Below, one piece after another: positions 34,383-44,203 of a stretch of DNA of 64,000 nucleotides. The stretch is from Ilyonectria destructans (Eukaryota > Ascomycota > Sordariomycetes > Hypocreales > Nectriaceae): the NCBI GenBank assembly GCA_020740775.1, contig JAHEWK010000001.1, positions 6,820,001 to 6,884,000 of the forward strand. Reading direction: 5' to 3'. Position 1 is the first letter of the stretch. Every line of letters begins with the position of its first letter. The notes beneath the pieces were generated by a model, which had not been told where the DNA came from, made no database searches, and saw only the letters and a list, made by a program, of their open reading frames with translations. The translations under genes and the position numbers were made by a program.

Positions 34383-36085
34383 ATGACCGCTCCTGAAAAC
34401 CAGCCGATCGCGGCTCCCACAAATGCTACAGACGTCATATCTCAAAGATATGCGAGAAGAAAGCAGACCTACATCCTTACACTCACCTTCCCAGATCTTT
34501 CACAGGTCGGAAATCTCTTGAAACGCATCGAATATGGCGTCCATTGTTGGGAGCTTCGCGGCGACCTCCTCAGCCCGTCTGGTGCAGCTGAGGAATCCAA
34601 CATCCCCTCGGCAGAATACGTTCAGAACCAGATCCGCTGCCTTAGGTCACACTCAAATCTCCCAATCTTCTTTAGCTTGAGAATGAAATCGCAGGGTGGA
34701 AGATTTCCTGACAACGAAATTGCTGCTGCAGCAGAGCTGATTTCGCTGGCTGTCAATCTCAAGTGCGAGTATGTTGAATGGAACATCAACTGGCCCTTGG
34801 ACACACTCAAAAGGGTTACCAGCAAGGCAACTGGGACAAAGATTATTGGGTCTGAGTATGACGTAACTGGGGACCTGAGATGGACCGACGCTGGCATGCG
34901 GAACATTTGCAAGTCCATTGACCAGTACGCAGGTGAGGCCACCATTATCCTTTCCATTTTCAAATCTAATCAAACGTTCCAGATATCATCAGTGTGAGCC
35001 TTCTGGCAAATGATATGGAGGATTGTCACGACTTGGCTCAATTCACTCGAAAACATCGACAGAGCAACAAAAAGCCTCTTCTTGCAACCTGCACTGGCTT
35101 GAATGGCCAACTCTCGCGAATTATTTCGCCAATCACGCAGGTTACGCACCCCGGTTTGCCGTTTCCTGCATCTGCAGATCAGCCCACAGTGGTCAAGCTC
35201 AATCAGGCATTAAATCTTCTTGGGCAGCTACCAAAGAAGCAGTTTTACATCTTTGGGCACAACATCGCACACTCCCTGTCGCCCACTCTCCACAATGCCG
35301 GCTTCGAAGAGCTTGGGCTACCACATCACTACAGAATCCACCAGAGTGAGAATGTGGACAAGTCCGTGGAGGCTCTCGTCAACCGCCATGATTTTGGTGG
35401 AGCCTCGGTCACGTTTCCACACAAATTGCAAGTTGGAAGGCTGTTGGACTCTGTTTCCCCTGTCGTGGAAAAAGTCGGGGCTGTCAACACCATCGTGGTG
35501 AGAGTATCGGGGGACGGCAGCCGAGTGTTGGTCGGAGATAACACAGACTGGCTAGGGATTAAACGATGCATTGATTCGGCATCTGTCAGCCATCTTGGAA
35601 CGTCTGCTGCGCTTGTGCTTGGAGCAGGAGGCGCAGCTCGTGCCGCCTGTTATGCGGTTAAGAGTCTAGGCGTTCAACAACTCTTGATCGTCAACAGAAC
35701 CCTTTCGAAGGCCGAAGACATGGCAGGTCTGTTCCCAGAGATGAGAACAACGATTTTTGAAAGCCTCGAGGCAGCTTGCGAATACACTGGGCCATGCATC
35801 AGAGTCATTATTGCCTGTGTGCCTGCCGACGATCTAGGCGAGGACAAGATCCCGACCAAACTCTTTTCCGGCGCTGATACGGGCGCCTTGGTCGAGATGG
35901 CTTACAGGCCACAGGTGACGGGCATGATGAAGGTGGCAGAAAAATACCCCGGATGGAGCGTCTTTAAAGGCATTGATGTATTAGAAGAGCAGGCATATGC
36001 GCAGTTTGAGCTCTGGACTGAGACGCCTGCACCTTCAATCGTGATGGGGGATGCAATGAGAGCAAAGGTAAGCGGGAAACTGTAG
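34383..36085 (+). CDS. dehydroquinase-shikimate dehydrogenase fusion with a degenerate dehydroquinase domain
   Basis: Exons 34383-34932 and 34983-36085 (50-nt intron) give 550 residues. Residues about 25-265 align with type I 3-dehydroquinate dehydratase (ELRGDLL, PIFFSLRMKSQGGRFPDNE, GQLSRIISPITQVTHPGLPF). The catalytic His in SYHD is replaced (GSEYD) and the Schiff-base Lys in D-I-V-K is replaced by Ser (DIISV). Residues about 275-550 are a complete shikimate dehydrogenase domain with the substrate motif HSLSP, catalytic Lys in ASVTFPHK, Asp in GDNTDWLGI, Rossmann GAGGAARAACYAV and the NADP-type loop NRTLSKA. It resembles a QutR without the kinase-like part, or a plant-like DQD/SDH that lost its first activity. 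The likely activity is shikimate dehydrogenase; a regulatory role like its upstream neighbour is the alternative. Confidence 0.82.
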
Positions 36086-36341
36086 TGTTGGGACTTGAAA
36101 TATACAACTGAGAAATATGCCTAGAATTTGCTCGAATTTATGCACTGGTCTACACGTGTGTTAGAGTAGTAGTAGTGCAAAGCCTGGAATTGTAAGTAGG
36201 TTGTCATGACCTGGATTGTGTAGGGTGCCCCCTGCCGCAACTCGTAGTCGCACTTCACGATACGTTTAGCAGAGTGAAGCTGATTTGTGGGAAGGTGAAT
36301 CTTTTTTGTGTTATTTCTGCAACTAATATGACTAAGAGTGT

Positions 36342-37099
36342 CTAAATATCGATGCCCTTTCCTTCAACCCAGCTCTTTGCCTGCCAATACAAGAGGTCAT
36401 GCTTCTCGAGATTTACAGTCCCCACATGACGTCGATGCCCCGGCATATCCCCAAGCACCGCAACACCCATTGTAGCTTCCTGGAAATACGCGAGATACTT
36501 GTATCCGGGTGGATAAGTCTTGAGCTTTTCCTCGTCTATTGCTGGGATCTTGGCCGGATTCGTTGGAATCACCTTGTCCTTCTCGTACCAGTGGCGAACC
36601 AATCGGGCGCCCCATCGGCCGTCGACCTTTTCAAAGAAAAAGCAGAACCGGCAGTCAGCCTCAACGTCAAACTCAACGCCATCAATCTCAAAGCGCTGGG
36701 TGATTGTAGCCTTCAGTTTAGTCACTGCAAGTGTGCCCTCGATGTTGATGTCTGTCGTTGAACCGTGGCATCGGTGCATAATGAAGGCACCGTTATCCAT
36801 CCCCGCCTTGGAAGCGGCAATGAAATCTGAGAACAAAACACGACCAGACCAAGTGGTGTATACATAGGCGCCAGGGTGGAAAATTGACTCGAAATTTTCC
36901 CATTCGCAGGCGTCCCTGGCAAATCATTAGCATTGGTCGAACGGAACGACCACGCCGTACACTGGATATACCTGTAAGAAGGCCAGCCCTCTGCCAATTC
37001 TCTAAGTTTGAGTCTTTCGATCACTAGGTGATCCGGTCCATTGTTGCGAATAGCCTGGGACGGCCTGGAGCCCTCCGGGAGGCTGTGAAGATCGACCAT
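36342..37099 (-). CDS. SnoaL-like / scytalone dehydratase-fold protein
   Basis: Exons 37099-36972 and 36915-36342 (56-nt intron) give 233 residues. The core (about 35-175) fits the cone-shaped alpha+beta barrel of the SnoaL/NTF2-like superfamily: [33 protein letters not shown], then [19 protein letters not shown] and [15 protein letters not shown] with [10 protein letters not shown]. This order and the Asp, Tyr and His positions are reminiscent of scytalone dehydratase-like SnoaL_4 proteins, but no catalytic assignment can be made by eye. The last 50 residues ([20 protein letters not shown] onward) look conserved and may close the cavity. It sits between the DHQase-SDH fusion and the type II dehydroquinase, divergent from the latter, so co-regulation with the pathway is plausible. 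It could act as a dehydratase, decarboxylase or isomerase on a cyclic acid; this is speculation. Confidence 0.75.
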
Positions 37100-37650
37100 A
37101 TTGATTGATGACTGGATTTGGTTGCAACTACTAACAGCTGTAGATACCTAGCCGGCGCTGTAGTTTCAGATGGGTGCTTGATGCAAAATAAAACAGAGTA
37201 GAATTCAGTAATTCACGATGCCGGAGAAATCCTTCTACGTCCACCCGTCATTAATAGCAAGAGGGTAAAGAAATGTCCCCTCTTCTCGTGCCCGGACCTG
37301 ACTCCGGCTCTTGAATGGCACTGACCGAATGTGGAGCTCTGGGGAAATCTCCAATTGCCGGGAGAAAGAATTGACGATTTTAGCTCCGCTCTAGTGAAGT
37401 CGCCCTGTCAAGAAACGTGCAATCGGCCAGTGGACGGTGGAGGTGGCTGGGCGGAGGAATTCATGCCCGCTCTGGCACTAGCCATCCCCGCTTGATCGAC
37501 ATTCGGCGAGGCCGCGTGCTAAGCGGCGCTTCCTTGAGATGGACAATTAAGAGAAGGTCTCTCTCTATCTTAGCTCATTCTAAGTTACAACTGAGACACT
37601 CAGTCAGGTATATTCTACCCTATCACCTCATTCCACGACACACCGCCATC
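37100..37650. promoter_or_regulatory. divergent promoter region, SnoaL-like and dehydroquinase genes
   Basis: A 551-bp gap. An in-frame ATG at 37417 upstream of the dehydroquinase start would add 78 residues unlike the family and is not used here. No TTATCC or GGRTAA core was found by eye. Confidence 0.4.
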
Positions 37651-38106
37651 ATGGGAAACTCGATTCTGCTCATCAACGGCCCAAACCTGAATCTCCTCGG
37701 CACGCGAGAACCCCACATCTACGGCCACACAACGCTGAGCGAGCTGGAGAGCAATTCTGTTGAGCACGCTCGATCGCTCGGGGCTGAGCTTCAAGTGTTT
37801 CAGTCCAACCACGAAGGCGCCATCATCGACCGCATCCAGGCCGCACGGGGATCCGTCGATGTCATCATCATCAATCCTGCGGCGTACACGCATACCAGTG
37901 TCGGCATTCGCGACGCGCTCGCCGGCATCGACATTCCGTTTATTGAGCTTCACATCAGCAATACGCACTCGCGGGAGAGCTTTCGGCACCACAGCTACTT
38001 GAGCGACAAGGCGGTGGCGGTTATTATGGGATTTGGGGTTGATGGATATGGATATGCGATTGACCATGCGGTCAAGAATATTGTGCCCAAGAAGAGCAAT
38101 ACGTGA
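37651..38106 (+). CDS. qutE: type II 3-dehydroquinate dehydratase (QutE/QA-2 type)
   Basis: A single exon of 151 residues from ATG 37651, the usual length of catabolic fungal type II dehydroquinases. Active-site segments are intact: [22 protein letters not shown] with the catalytic Arg and Tyr, [29 protein letters not shown], and [21 protein letters not shown] with the catalytic His. It dehydrates 3-dehydroquinate to 3-dehydroshikimate as a dodecamer by an enolate mechanism, unrelated to the type I domains in the two large proteins nearby. Since those type I domains look dead, this gene is probably the only dehydroquinase activity in the cluster. Confidence 0.95.
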   Translation: MGNSILLINGPNLNLLGTREPHIYGHTTLSELESNSVEHARSLGAELQVFQSNHEGAIIDRIQAARGSVDVIIINPAAYTHTSVGIRDALAGIDIPFIELHISNTHSRESFRHHSYLSDKAVAVIMGFGVDGYGYAIDHAVKNIVPKKSNT

Positions 38107-38736
38107 CCCGCATGAATGGAGTTGTATGTCCCGGAATAGATTGAATGCGCCTTACCTGTCGTAAGGCAGACTTGTTCCATCTTGAATTGGAACCGGCGTC
38201 AAATATTGCCGTGTAGCCCTGGCAGCAACTGGCCAATGGCTGTGGCCACTCAATCATCACACTCCTTTATCTATGCAACGCTACGATCGTCCCTTTAGCA
38301 GATAAACTTCTTCCCTACCGGTACACGGGAGCCCGTACGCGCAGAGGCTATGCTGTGGGCCGTGCTGTTGCCATGCTGAAATTGCAGCCGGGCAGTGTCG
38401 TCGGTCTCGCTTTGAGTGGGACGCGACACCGAGTTAGCCAGGATCGTGGACAAATCGCGAGTCGCTGCGAAACCGAGCGCGAGACCGAGACCCAAAAACA
38501 CGTCAAACAAGCGCTGTGATGCCAAAACACACGTCTAACTCCAGCCATGTCTGCTCAATCATCTTAAAAAAATGGTCGGGGCTTACTTTTGGGACTGTTG
38601 ATAAATACTGCTTGGAAGCTGTCATCTCCTCTCCATTCTCTATCAGCCGCATCGCATTCATCTCCTCGTCTTTCATTACCGTCTTCTCATTCAACCACAG
38701 ATTCCCTCTTCGTGTCGACATTCAGCAACCGTCAAA
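38107..38736. other. intergenic; right border of the quinate cluster
   Basis: A 630-bp gap. A minus-strand open frame at 38295-38525 starts with a hydrophobic stretch but nothing else supports it. The right part is the promoter of the small membrane protein. Confidence 0.4.
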
Positions 38737-39631
38737 ATGATGGGCCTCTTCACCAACCGATACAAACTTCACGTCCACATCTTCCAGATAGTCCTAGTCG
38801 TCGGCATCGTGGGCCTCACGGTTGTCCGCATGTTTAATCGACCCGCCGGGATGCCAAGCGGGAGATCGAGCACAATGGCCCTGGGAATGGTTTGTCTTCC
38901 CCTCCAGCACACATCCGGCTGGCCGCTAACAGATAAATACTAGGGTGCCAAGTCGCTTATTATCCTTCTTTACGAGGTCTTATCCAGCCACGTCCGCGCA
39001 TTCAAGAAGTGGGGAAGTCTCAAGGCATACCTCATTCTGAACGGTTTAGAGGTTGTCTTCTGGGGCGCTGTGGCGTTTATGATGATCCAGGCAAACCTCA
39101 AGTTTTGCGAAGGTATCAACTGCACACTGAGTTGGGTTGTGGTCAGCCTCGCCGGTATAATGAAGTATGTTGTTGCACATTCCTGAGAGATGGATCCCGA
39201 ACTAACAACATTTGCTTGATAGCCAAGCCGCAGTTTACATGACGATCGTCTCATGGCTCGACTTTCGATACTTTAAGGCAAACGGAGTCGAGCGAGGCTC
39301 CAAGTACTCCAACGTCGATCGACTTGAAGTCCGGTCCGTTGATGCCGGGTCAGCATACAAGGGGCGTGAGAGGAGCCAGGAGCAAGGGATTGACCTCGAT
39401 GGTCTCATGGCCAACCCGGCCGCCATTGGTCGCGAGACTCCCAACAGGAGTCAAAGCCAGAGCCCCAGTGGATATCCCCAACCGTACGAAAACTACAGAA
39501 GCCACGGCGAACCTCCCAGCCACTACGACCCCAACCAAAGAAGCCACTACGACCAGCGATTACAGCCAAGCTACGGCGGCCAAGGGCAGTACCAACAACC
39601 TATGCCTCACGGTCATCACGGTCAGCAATAG
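38737..39631 (+). CDS. small four-helix membrane protein (MARVEL-like topology)
   Basis: Exons 38737-38889, 38944-39164 and 39223-39631 give 260 residues. Four hydrophobic stretches lie in the first 140 residues: HIFQIVLVVGIVGLTVV, SLIILLYEVLSSHV, LNGLEVVFWGAVAFMMI and SWVVVSLAGIMNQAAVYMTI. The segment between the third and fourth carries two Cys (FCEGINCTL) that could pair. The C-terminal 110 residues are polar, disordered and rich in Ser, Gln, His and Pro (SHYDPNQRSHYDQR), consistent with a cytosolic tail. This layout is common in fungal plasma-membrane proteins of unknown function. It has no evident link with quinate metabolism. Confidence 0.75.
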
Positions 39632-41238
39632 AGTCCAATTGGGCTTCCCACAGCAGCTACTGTATCTCCTTTGTATTCATCCAATAGCCAGCACCCTCGC
39701 AACCATAGATATAGATCTCCTTTGTTAGACCACATTATTCTTGACAGTTAGCCCTAGGCAAGACACAAGACTTATGTACGGAGCCAATAAAGGCCTCTGA
39801 TTCTTAGCACATCTTCCTCCAGACCAACAGTGACAATTCCATAGTATCGCATTACGCGCCACAACAAATAGGTACTCAAAGTTCCATCTCCGTTATGCCG
39901 CCGTATTGACAAATGTTGTGACAGTCATCATTCGAGGTACTCGCGTTAACAAAGTTCGACGATGAGATTGTGCTTACACAAGGAAACACTTCAAAACCAG
40001 CCAAGTCATCATTACTGACAGAATCCTACCCTGTACGCTGACTCGCCTCGGGAGAGACCTACGAGTTCACTACACGCCGTATCACCTTACCCCCGGTAGC
40101 TCTTGTCCACCTTTTTAACCAATTGACCTCTCAGGGTGATCGGTCCACAATGACCTGTGCGATAGCATGCGATTTCCGAAGGATCCAAAGCGGGTTTAAT
40201 AACGCACAAAAGTATGTACAGATGAACTTCCTCAAATTTGCTTGCTTACTAATACGTTGACCACCCAGACCAAATCCGATGCCGAACAAACCGATTGACA
40301 GGTGTTAGTCTTAATCGATTTAGTTTCTAAGTCTATGATAGATCCGTTACGGTCAAATGGATCAGGGCAATAGTGTTGAAAGCGATGATGATGATGATGT
40401 TGATGATTGCTTAGGTCCGGATAGACCGAGCTGGTCAGAGAGAGGTTTTATGACACCTCCTCTGACTATGGTCATGATATCAATCTATCAGAGGCTTCGT
40501 AATACAGAGCCACTTTCCAACAGTTTATTCAAGCATAAAGCACAAATCACTAGAAATTAACTGAGACTGTGTTTCATTCCACCTGTCTCGACAGTCCATT
40601 TAGCCTTGTGTATGACATTTAATTGTAACCGGCCGCAACGCAATCGGTCGCAGCCCTACGTCGGCTTAAATAAACCAGCGGATTTTCTTGTGAGAAGAAT
40701 CTTACTTGCGGTAGTCTCTCGCACACCGTGCGTCGCGGTCGACTGTATGAGAAGGCAATTCCGGTCCCTCAGAGTTGTCGTGGCTCCGCGATGACGTAAT
40801 GTCTGTCCCGCCCGGAAATAACTGTGTGATGAGCAAGGGGCGACTGGGTTTAATAGGCAGAATGGTAGTACAACCTACAAGGATAACAAAGGTTAAGTAG
40901 GTTCCGTACAAATGCGCACACGTAGAGGTACTTGTGGCGAGGTGATTCTTATACGTCGAATATGGTATATCTACTGTTGCATTTTCTGTTCCGCCGTGGA
41001 GATATACCAGCGGTGAGTGCGGAAGCCAAACTTTCTTATCCTTGTAGGTTGTAGTTAGGGCAATCATGGAATCACGCAATCACGAGGATTAGAAATACGG
41101 AGTATCTATGCCGAAAATTGACTAATTCCTATAGCTATATCACACAACTCACCAAGTTCAGATTAAGGGCCTCATTCTACCCCTCACTTCATTATCCAGC
41201 TTCTCCACCATATCGCGCAACCCCCAGAAATTGAGATC
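39632..41238. other. intergenic, no gene recognised
   Basis: 1.6 kb with only short open frames. A GAT-rich run near 40384-40405 encodes a chance acidic stretch. No repeats or element ends were recognised. Confidence 0.45.
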
Positions 41239-42429
41239 ATGTCTGCAAATCACCCCGTGTGTACCAAGACATTCACATTGAATAATGGCAAGTACTCCAG
41301 TGATGTTGCTACCGTATTTAGTATATAAATGTGGCGTACTAACGTACCTCTCCCATGTTCCAGGAGACCCATTCCCAGCCGTTGGTCTCGGTACATGGCA
41401 AGGTGAGCAAGATAGCGGGTGGTTTTGGCTGCCGACGTCCGCGACCCGTTTCATAATAATTTATTCTCATGGTAGGCAGGGTTGGGACTGAGGATACCAA
41501 TGCGCTCGAAAGGTCCATCATCTTCGCTCTACAGAGCGGCTATCGACTCATCGATACTGCCCAGCTTTACGGTGTTGAATCCGACGTGGGGAGAGCTATC
41601 CGTGCCAGTGGCGTCCCTCGCGAGGAGATTACCGTCGTAACCAAGTTCTGGAGTGATTGGCATCACGATCCTGGCGAGGCTTTGCGTATTTCGCTCGCAG
41701 ACACAGGGCTGGACTACATTGACATATTCCTGATGCACTGGCCATGTGCAACCACGCCCGCCCCTGACAAGAAGACTCTTCGGATTCATGAGAGCCCTAC
41801 TTTCGTCGAGACGTGGAAGATGATGGAGGGGCTTGTTGGGCCAAAGTGCAGAGCTATTGGTGTGAGCAACTTTACGCAAAAAACACTCGACACGCTGCTC
41901 TCAAGTGCCAAGATCGTGCCGGCGGTGAATCAAGTCGAGCTTCACGCCCTCAATCCGAACTTGAAGCTGGTTCCCTACTGCCAGTCAAAGGGAATCCATG
42001 TGATGAGTTGGAGGTAAGATCTTACGTGTTAAGCTGGGGTGCGTAAGCTAACCTAATTATAGCACCATGGGAGGCGGAGGTGGTGGTGGTGCTGGAAACC
42101 AGATTCTCACTGATGAGCTATTTACTAAAATAGCAAGCGACAAGAACTGCTCAGCTGGAGTCGTCTCTCTCTCCTGGGCTGTGCAACGCGGCGTCACCGT
42201 CATCCCCAAGAGTGGTGCGGAGCGACGAATCACCGAGAACATGAGGCTTGTCACACTTGACGACGAGGAAATGGCCAAAATGAACGATGCGCACAAGATC
42301 ATGCAGCCATATAGAATTGGGGAAAAGATAGCGGCTTTGCAGGTGGAAATTGATGGAAAGACAACAATCCTCGGATGGTCTAACGTGGACTTTGGGTGGG
42401 AGGATGAGGAGGGAAACTGGCTGACTTGA
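41239..42429 (+). CDS. aldo-keto reductase
   Basis: Four exons, 41239-41287, 41364-41402, 41476-42013 and 42063-42429, give 330 residues. The first intron appears to use a GC donor (GCAAGT...CAG): this is the only join that yields the family start FTLNNGDPFPAVGLGTWQ, and GCAAGT is the consensus of GC-AG introns. The catalytic tetrad is visible: Asp and Tyr in RLIDTAQLYG, Lys in VVTKFW, His in IFLMHWPC. GVSNFTQKTL, VNQVELHALNP and the NADPH segment VIPKSGAERRITEN are canonical for AKR3-type fungal reductases. A run of seven Gly (MGGGGGGGAGNQ) in a C-terminal loop is unusual. It reduces aldehydes or ketones; the substrate is unknown. No sign of co-regulation with the cluster. Confidence 0.87.
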
Positions 42430-42808
42430 GATGGGCAAGATACTATATTGCTCGCTGTGTGGCGGCACATCGAGGCTGTGCCTCTATTACACCTATCCTA
42501 GACAATTGACACTTTGTGTAGTCACGTATTTTTCAGTCGCACACCCGTCGTTTTAGAGAAGAAAGAGTTCAACCATGCGTGTAATCTTTCCACATAGCGC
42601 AAGCACCAATGGATGTAACGGCAAAACTGATATGGAGGAATAAATCCACCCTAGACTGCAAGCACAAAGTCAATTGAATTATTGCCTATTACTATCTGCG
42701 TACTACTACAAAGCCTCAAGTTCCAGCCCTCCCCTGAAGCTCACGTGCGATGCGGGTTTATGCTGCATCGTGATGACCTTCGGGTGCAGCAACCAGCACG
42801 GCTTCAGC
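42430..42808. other. intergenic between convergent genes
   Basis: A 379-bp gap between the ends of the reductase and oxidoreductase genes. Nothing supported. Confidence 0.5.
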
Positions 42809-44203
42809 TCATTTCATAGCTTGACTGATGAGTGGAAGCAAGTAAGCTTCTGTCCAAGTCCAGATCAGCGTGCTGTCGTTATCCACGAATGCTGCTCCAG
42901 TCCAAAATGTGTTCGTCTTTCCTTCGAGGGCGTAAAGCTTCTTGTAGAAACCTTGCTTGACGTCGTTGGCTGAGACATGGATGTGATACGGAGCATGGCC
43001 CGAAAAGAACTTGAAATGCGTCTTGCCATGACCGATATTTCCTGCTTTTGCTAGGTTGCCAAGTTCCTTTTCGATGAGGAGCTTGACTTCCTTCTTGGTC
43101 ATGCTGGGATCGAGGCCGCCAAAGTAACTGGATATCTTATTAGTCGGGGCCTTTCCGACAAGTGGGCTGATCGTGTATGATCCGGGCAGCTTCAGAAGGT
43201 TGGATGGAGTATGCGTTCCAATGTTGGTGTATGCTGTGCTGGTGCCGATGCCGCTGTACTCAAAAACAGCTGATCCATAGAGGAAACCCTTGAACTTGCA
43301 AAAGAGATCGGCTTCCTCCTGAGTCAGGTCCAAACCAATGTCCTCAAGATACTTCTTGATGGGCGGGATAGCAAGGACCAGCTTCTTTGCCTTGACGAGA
43401 ATTTTTCCTTGGGGAGTATCGACCCAGACCTGAACACTGTCATGGGATCTCTTAATCTTTTGAACATCTGCGTTATACACAACATTCTGTCCCAAGAAAT
43501 GCTGGGCTCCGCGGTAGAGATCCAGGTTATCACCTGACGCAGCATTGATGAAGCCAGTCGACAGTGTTTGGATGAGGAGTAGACCAAAGACTTTAATTCC
43601 GTATAGTGTTGGTCGTTCGAGAAGATTGCCATTGCAGCCTGCGATGCTGTTGACCAGCTGAACCATGTCCTGCAAACCATTCGCCTCGATAAATTCTGAG
43701 TACGGCGCCAAAAGCTCCTTTGGCACAGGATCTGGCAGGTCATATCCCAAGGCGAGATAGGGATACTTGGTTGCGATGATCTGGGCGTACTTTTGAACGG
43801 CTGCCCCCGATGCTTGTTGAGAAGCGGGCGTAAATCCGTTTACAGCACGGCCGGTCGAGAAGTCGTAATATGCTGAGCCCAGAGCCGAGAATCCAGCCGT
43901 CTGGACGGCGACTCCGAAGGTGGCGAAATAGTTTCGGACGATGGGAGAATCATGGAAGACGACGACACCCAGATTGAATGGTTGATGCGTGTCGGGATCA
44001 GTGTAAGTGACTGTGTGACCGCCGAGATGGTCCTCTTTCTCAAGCACCACGACAGATTTGCCTTCCTCCTTCAGGCGGACGGCAGCATATGTACCAGAGG
44101 ACCCTCCACCAATGATGACGACGTCCCGCTCGACGACTTTCTGAGGGCGGCTGGCGACTGAACCAGCCAAGAGCAAATGTAGGACCCCGATAGAGAACCG
44201 CAT
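42809..44203 (-). CDS. secreted FAD-dependent oxidoreductase (flavin amine oxidase-like)
   Basis: A single exon of 464 residues. A signal peptide is evident (MRFSIGVLHLLLAGSVASRP), then the dinucleotide-binding motif RDVVIIGGGSSGTYAAVRL with LEKEDHLGGHTVTY, the fingerprint of the NAD(P)-binding_8 / amine oxidase flavoprotein clan. A second FAD-contacting strand appears as VQKIKR...VLVKAKKLVLAIPP, and the C-terminal FAD motif as NTFWTGAAFVDNDSTLIW. Two extended middle regions would form the substrate domain. The substrate cannot be read from sequence. The protein probably enters the secretory pathway, which argues against a role in intracellular aromatic hydroxylation. It converges on the aldo-keto reductase gene. 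Confidence 0.82.
   Translation of the reverse strand: MRFSIGVLHLLLAGSVASRPQKVVERDVVIIGGGSSGTYAAVRLKEEGKSVVVLEKEDHLGGHTVTYTDPDTHQPFNLGVVVFHDSPIVRNYFATFGVAVQTAGFSALGSAYYDFSTGRAVNGFTPASQQASGAAVQKYAQIIATKYPYLALGYDLPDPVPKELLAPYSEFIEANGLQDMVQLVNSIAGCNGNLLERPTLYGIKVFGLLLIQTLSTGFINAASGDNLDLYRGAQHFLGQNVVYNADVQKIKRSHDSVQVWVDTPQGKILVKAKKLVLAIPPIKKYLEDIGLDLTQEEADLFCKFKGFLYGSAVFEYSGIGTSTAYTNIGTHTPSNLLKLPGSYTISPLVGKAPTNKISSYFGGLDPSMTKKEVKLLIEKELGNLAKAGNIGHGKTHFKFFSGHAPYHIHVSANDVKQGFYKKLYALEGKTNTFWTGAAFVDNDSTLIWTWTEAYLLPLISQAMK

Noticed and set aside
37417..37650. N-terminal extension of the type II dehydroquinase
   Set aside because: The protein from 37651 has the normal length and start; the extension is basic and unlike the family.
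42809..44203. FAD oxidoreductase as the missing protocatechuate hydroxylase
   Set aside because: It has a signal peptide and amine-oxidase-type architecture rather than the aromatic-ring monooxygenase fold, and lies outside the cluster.
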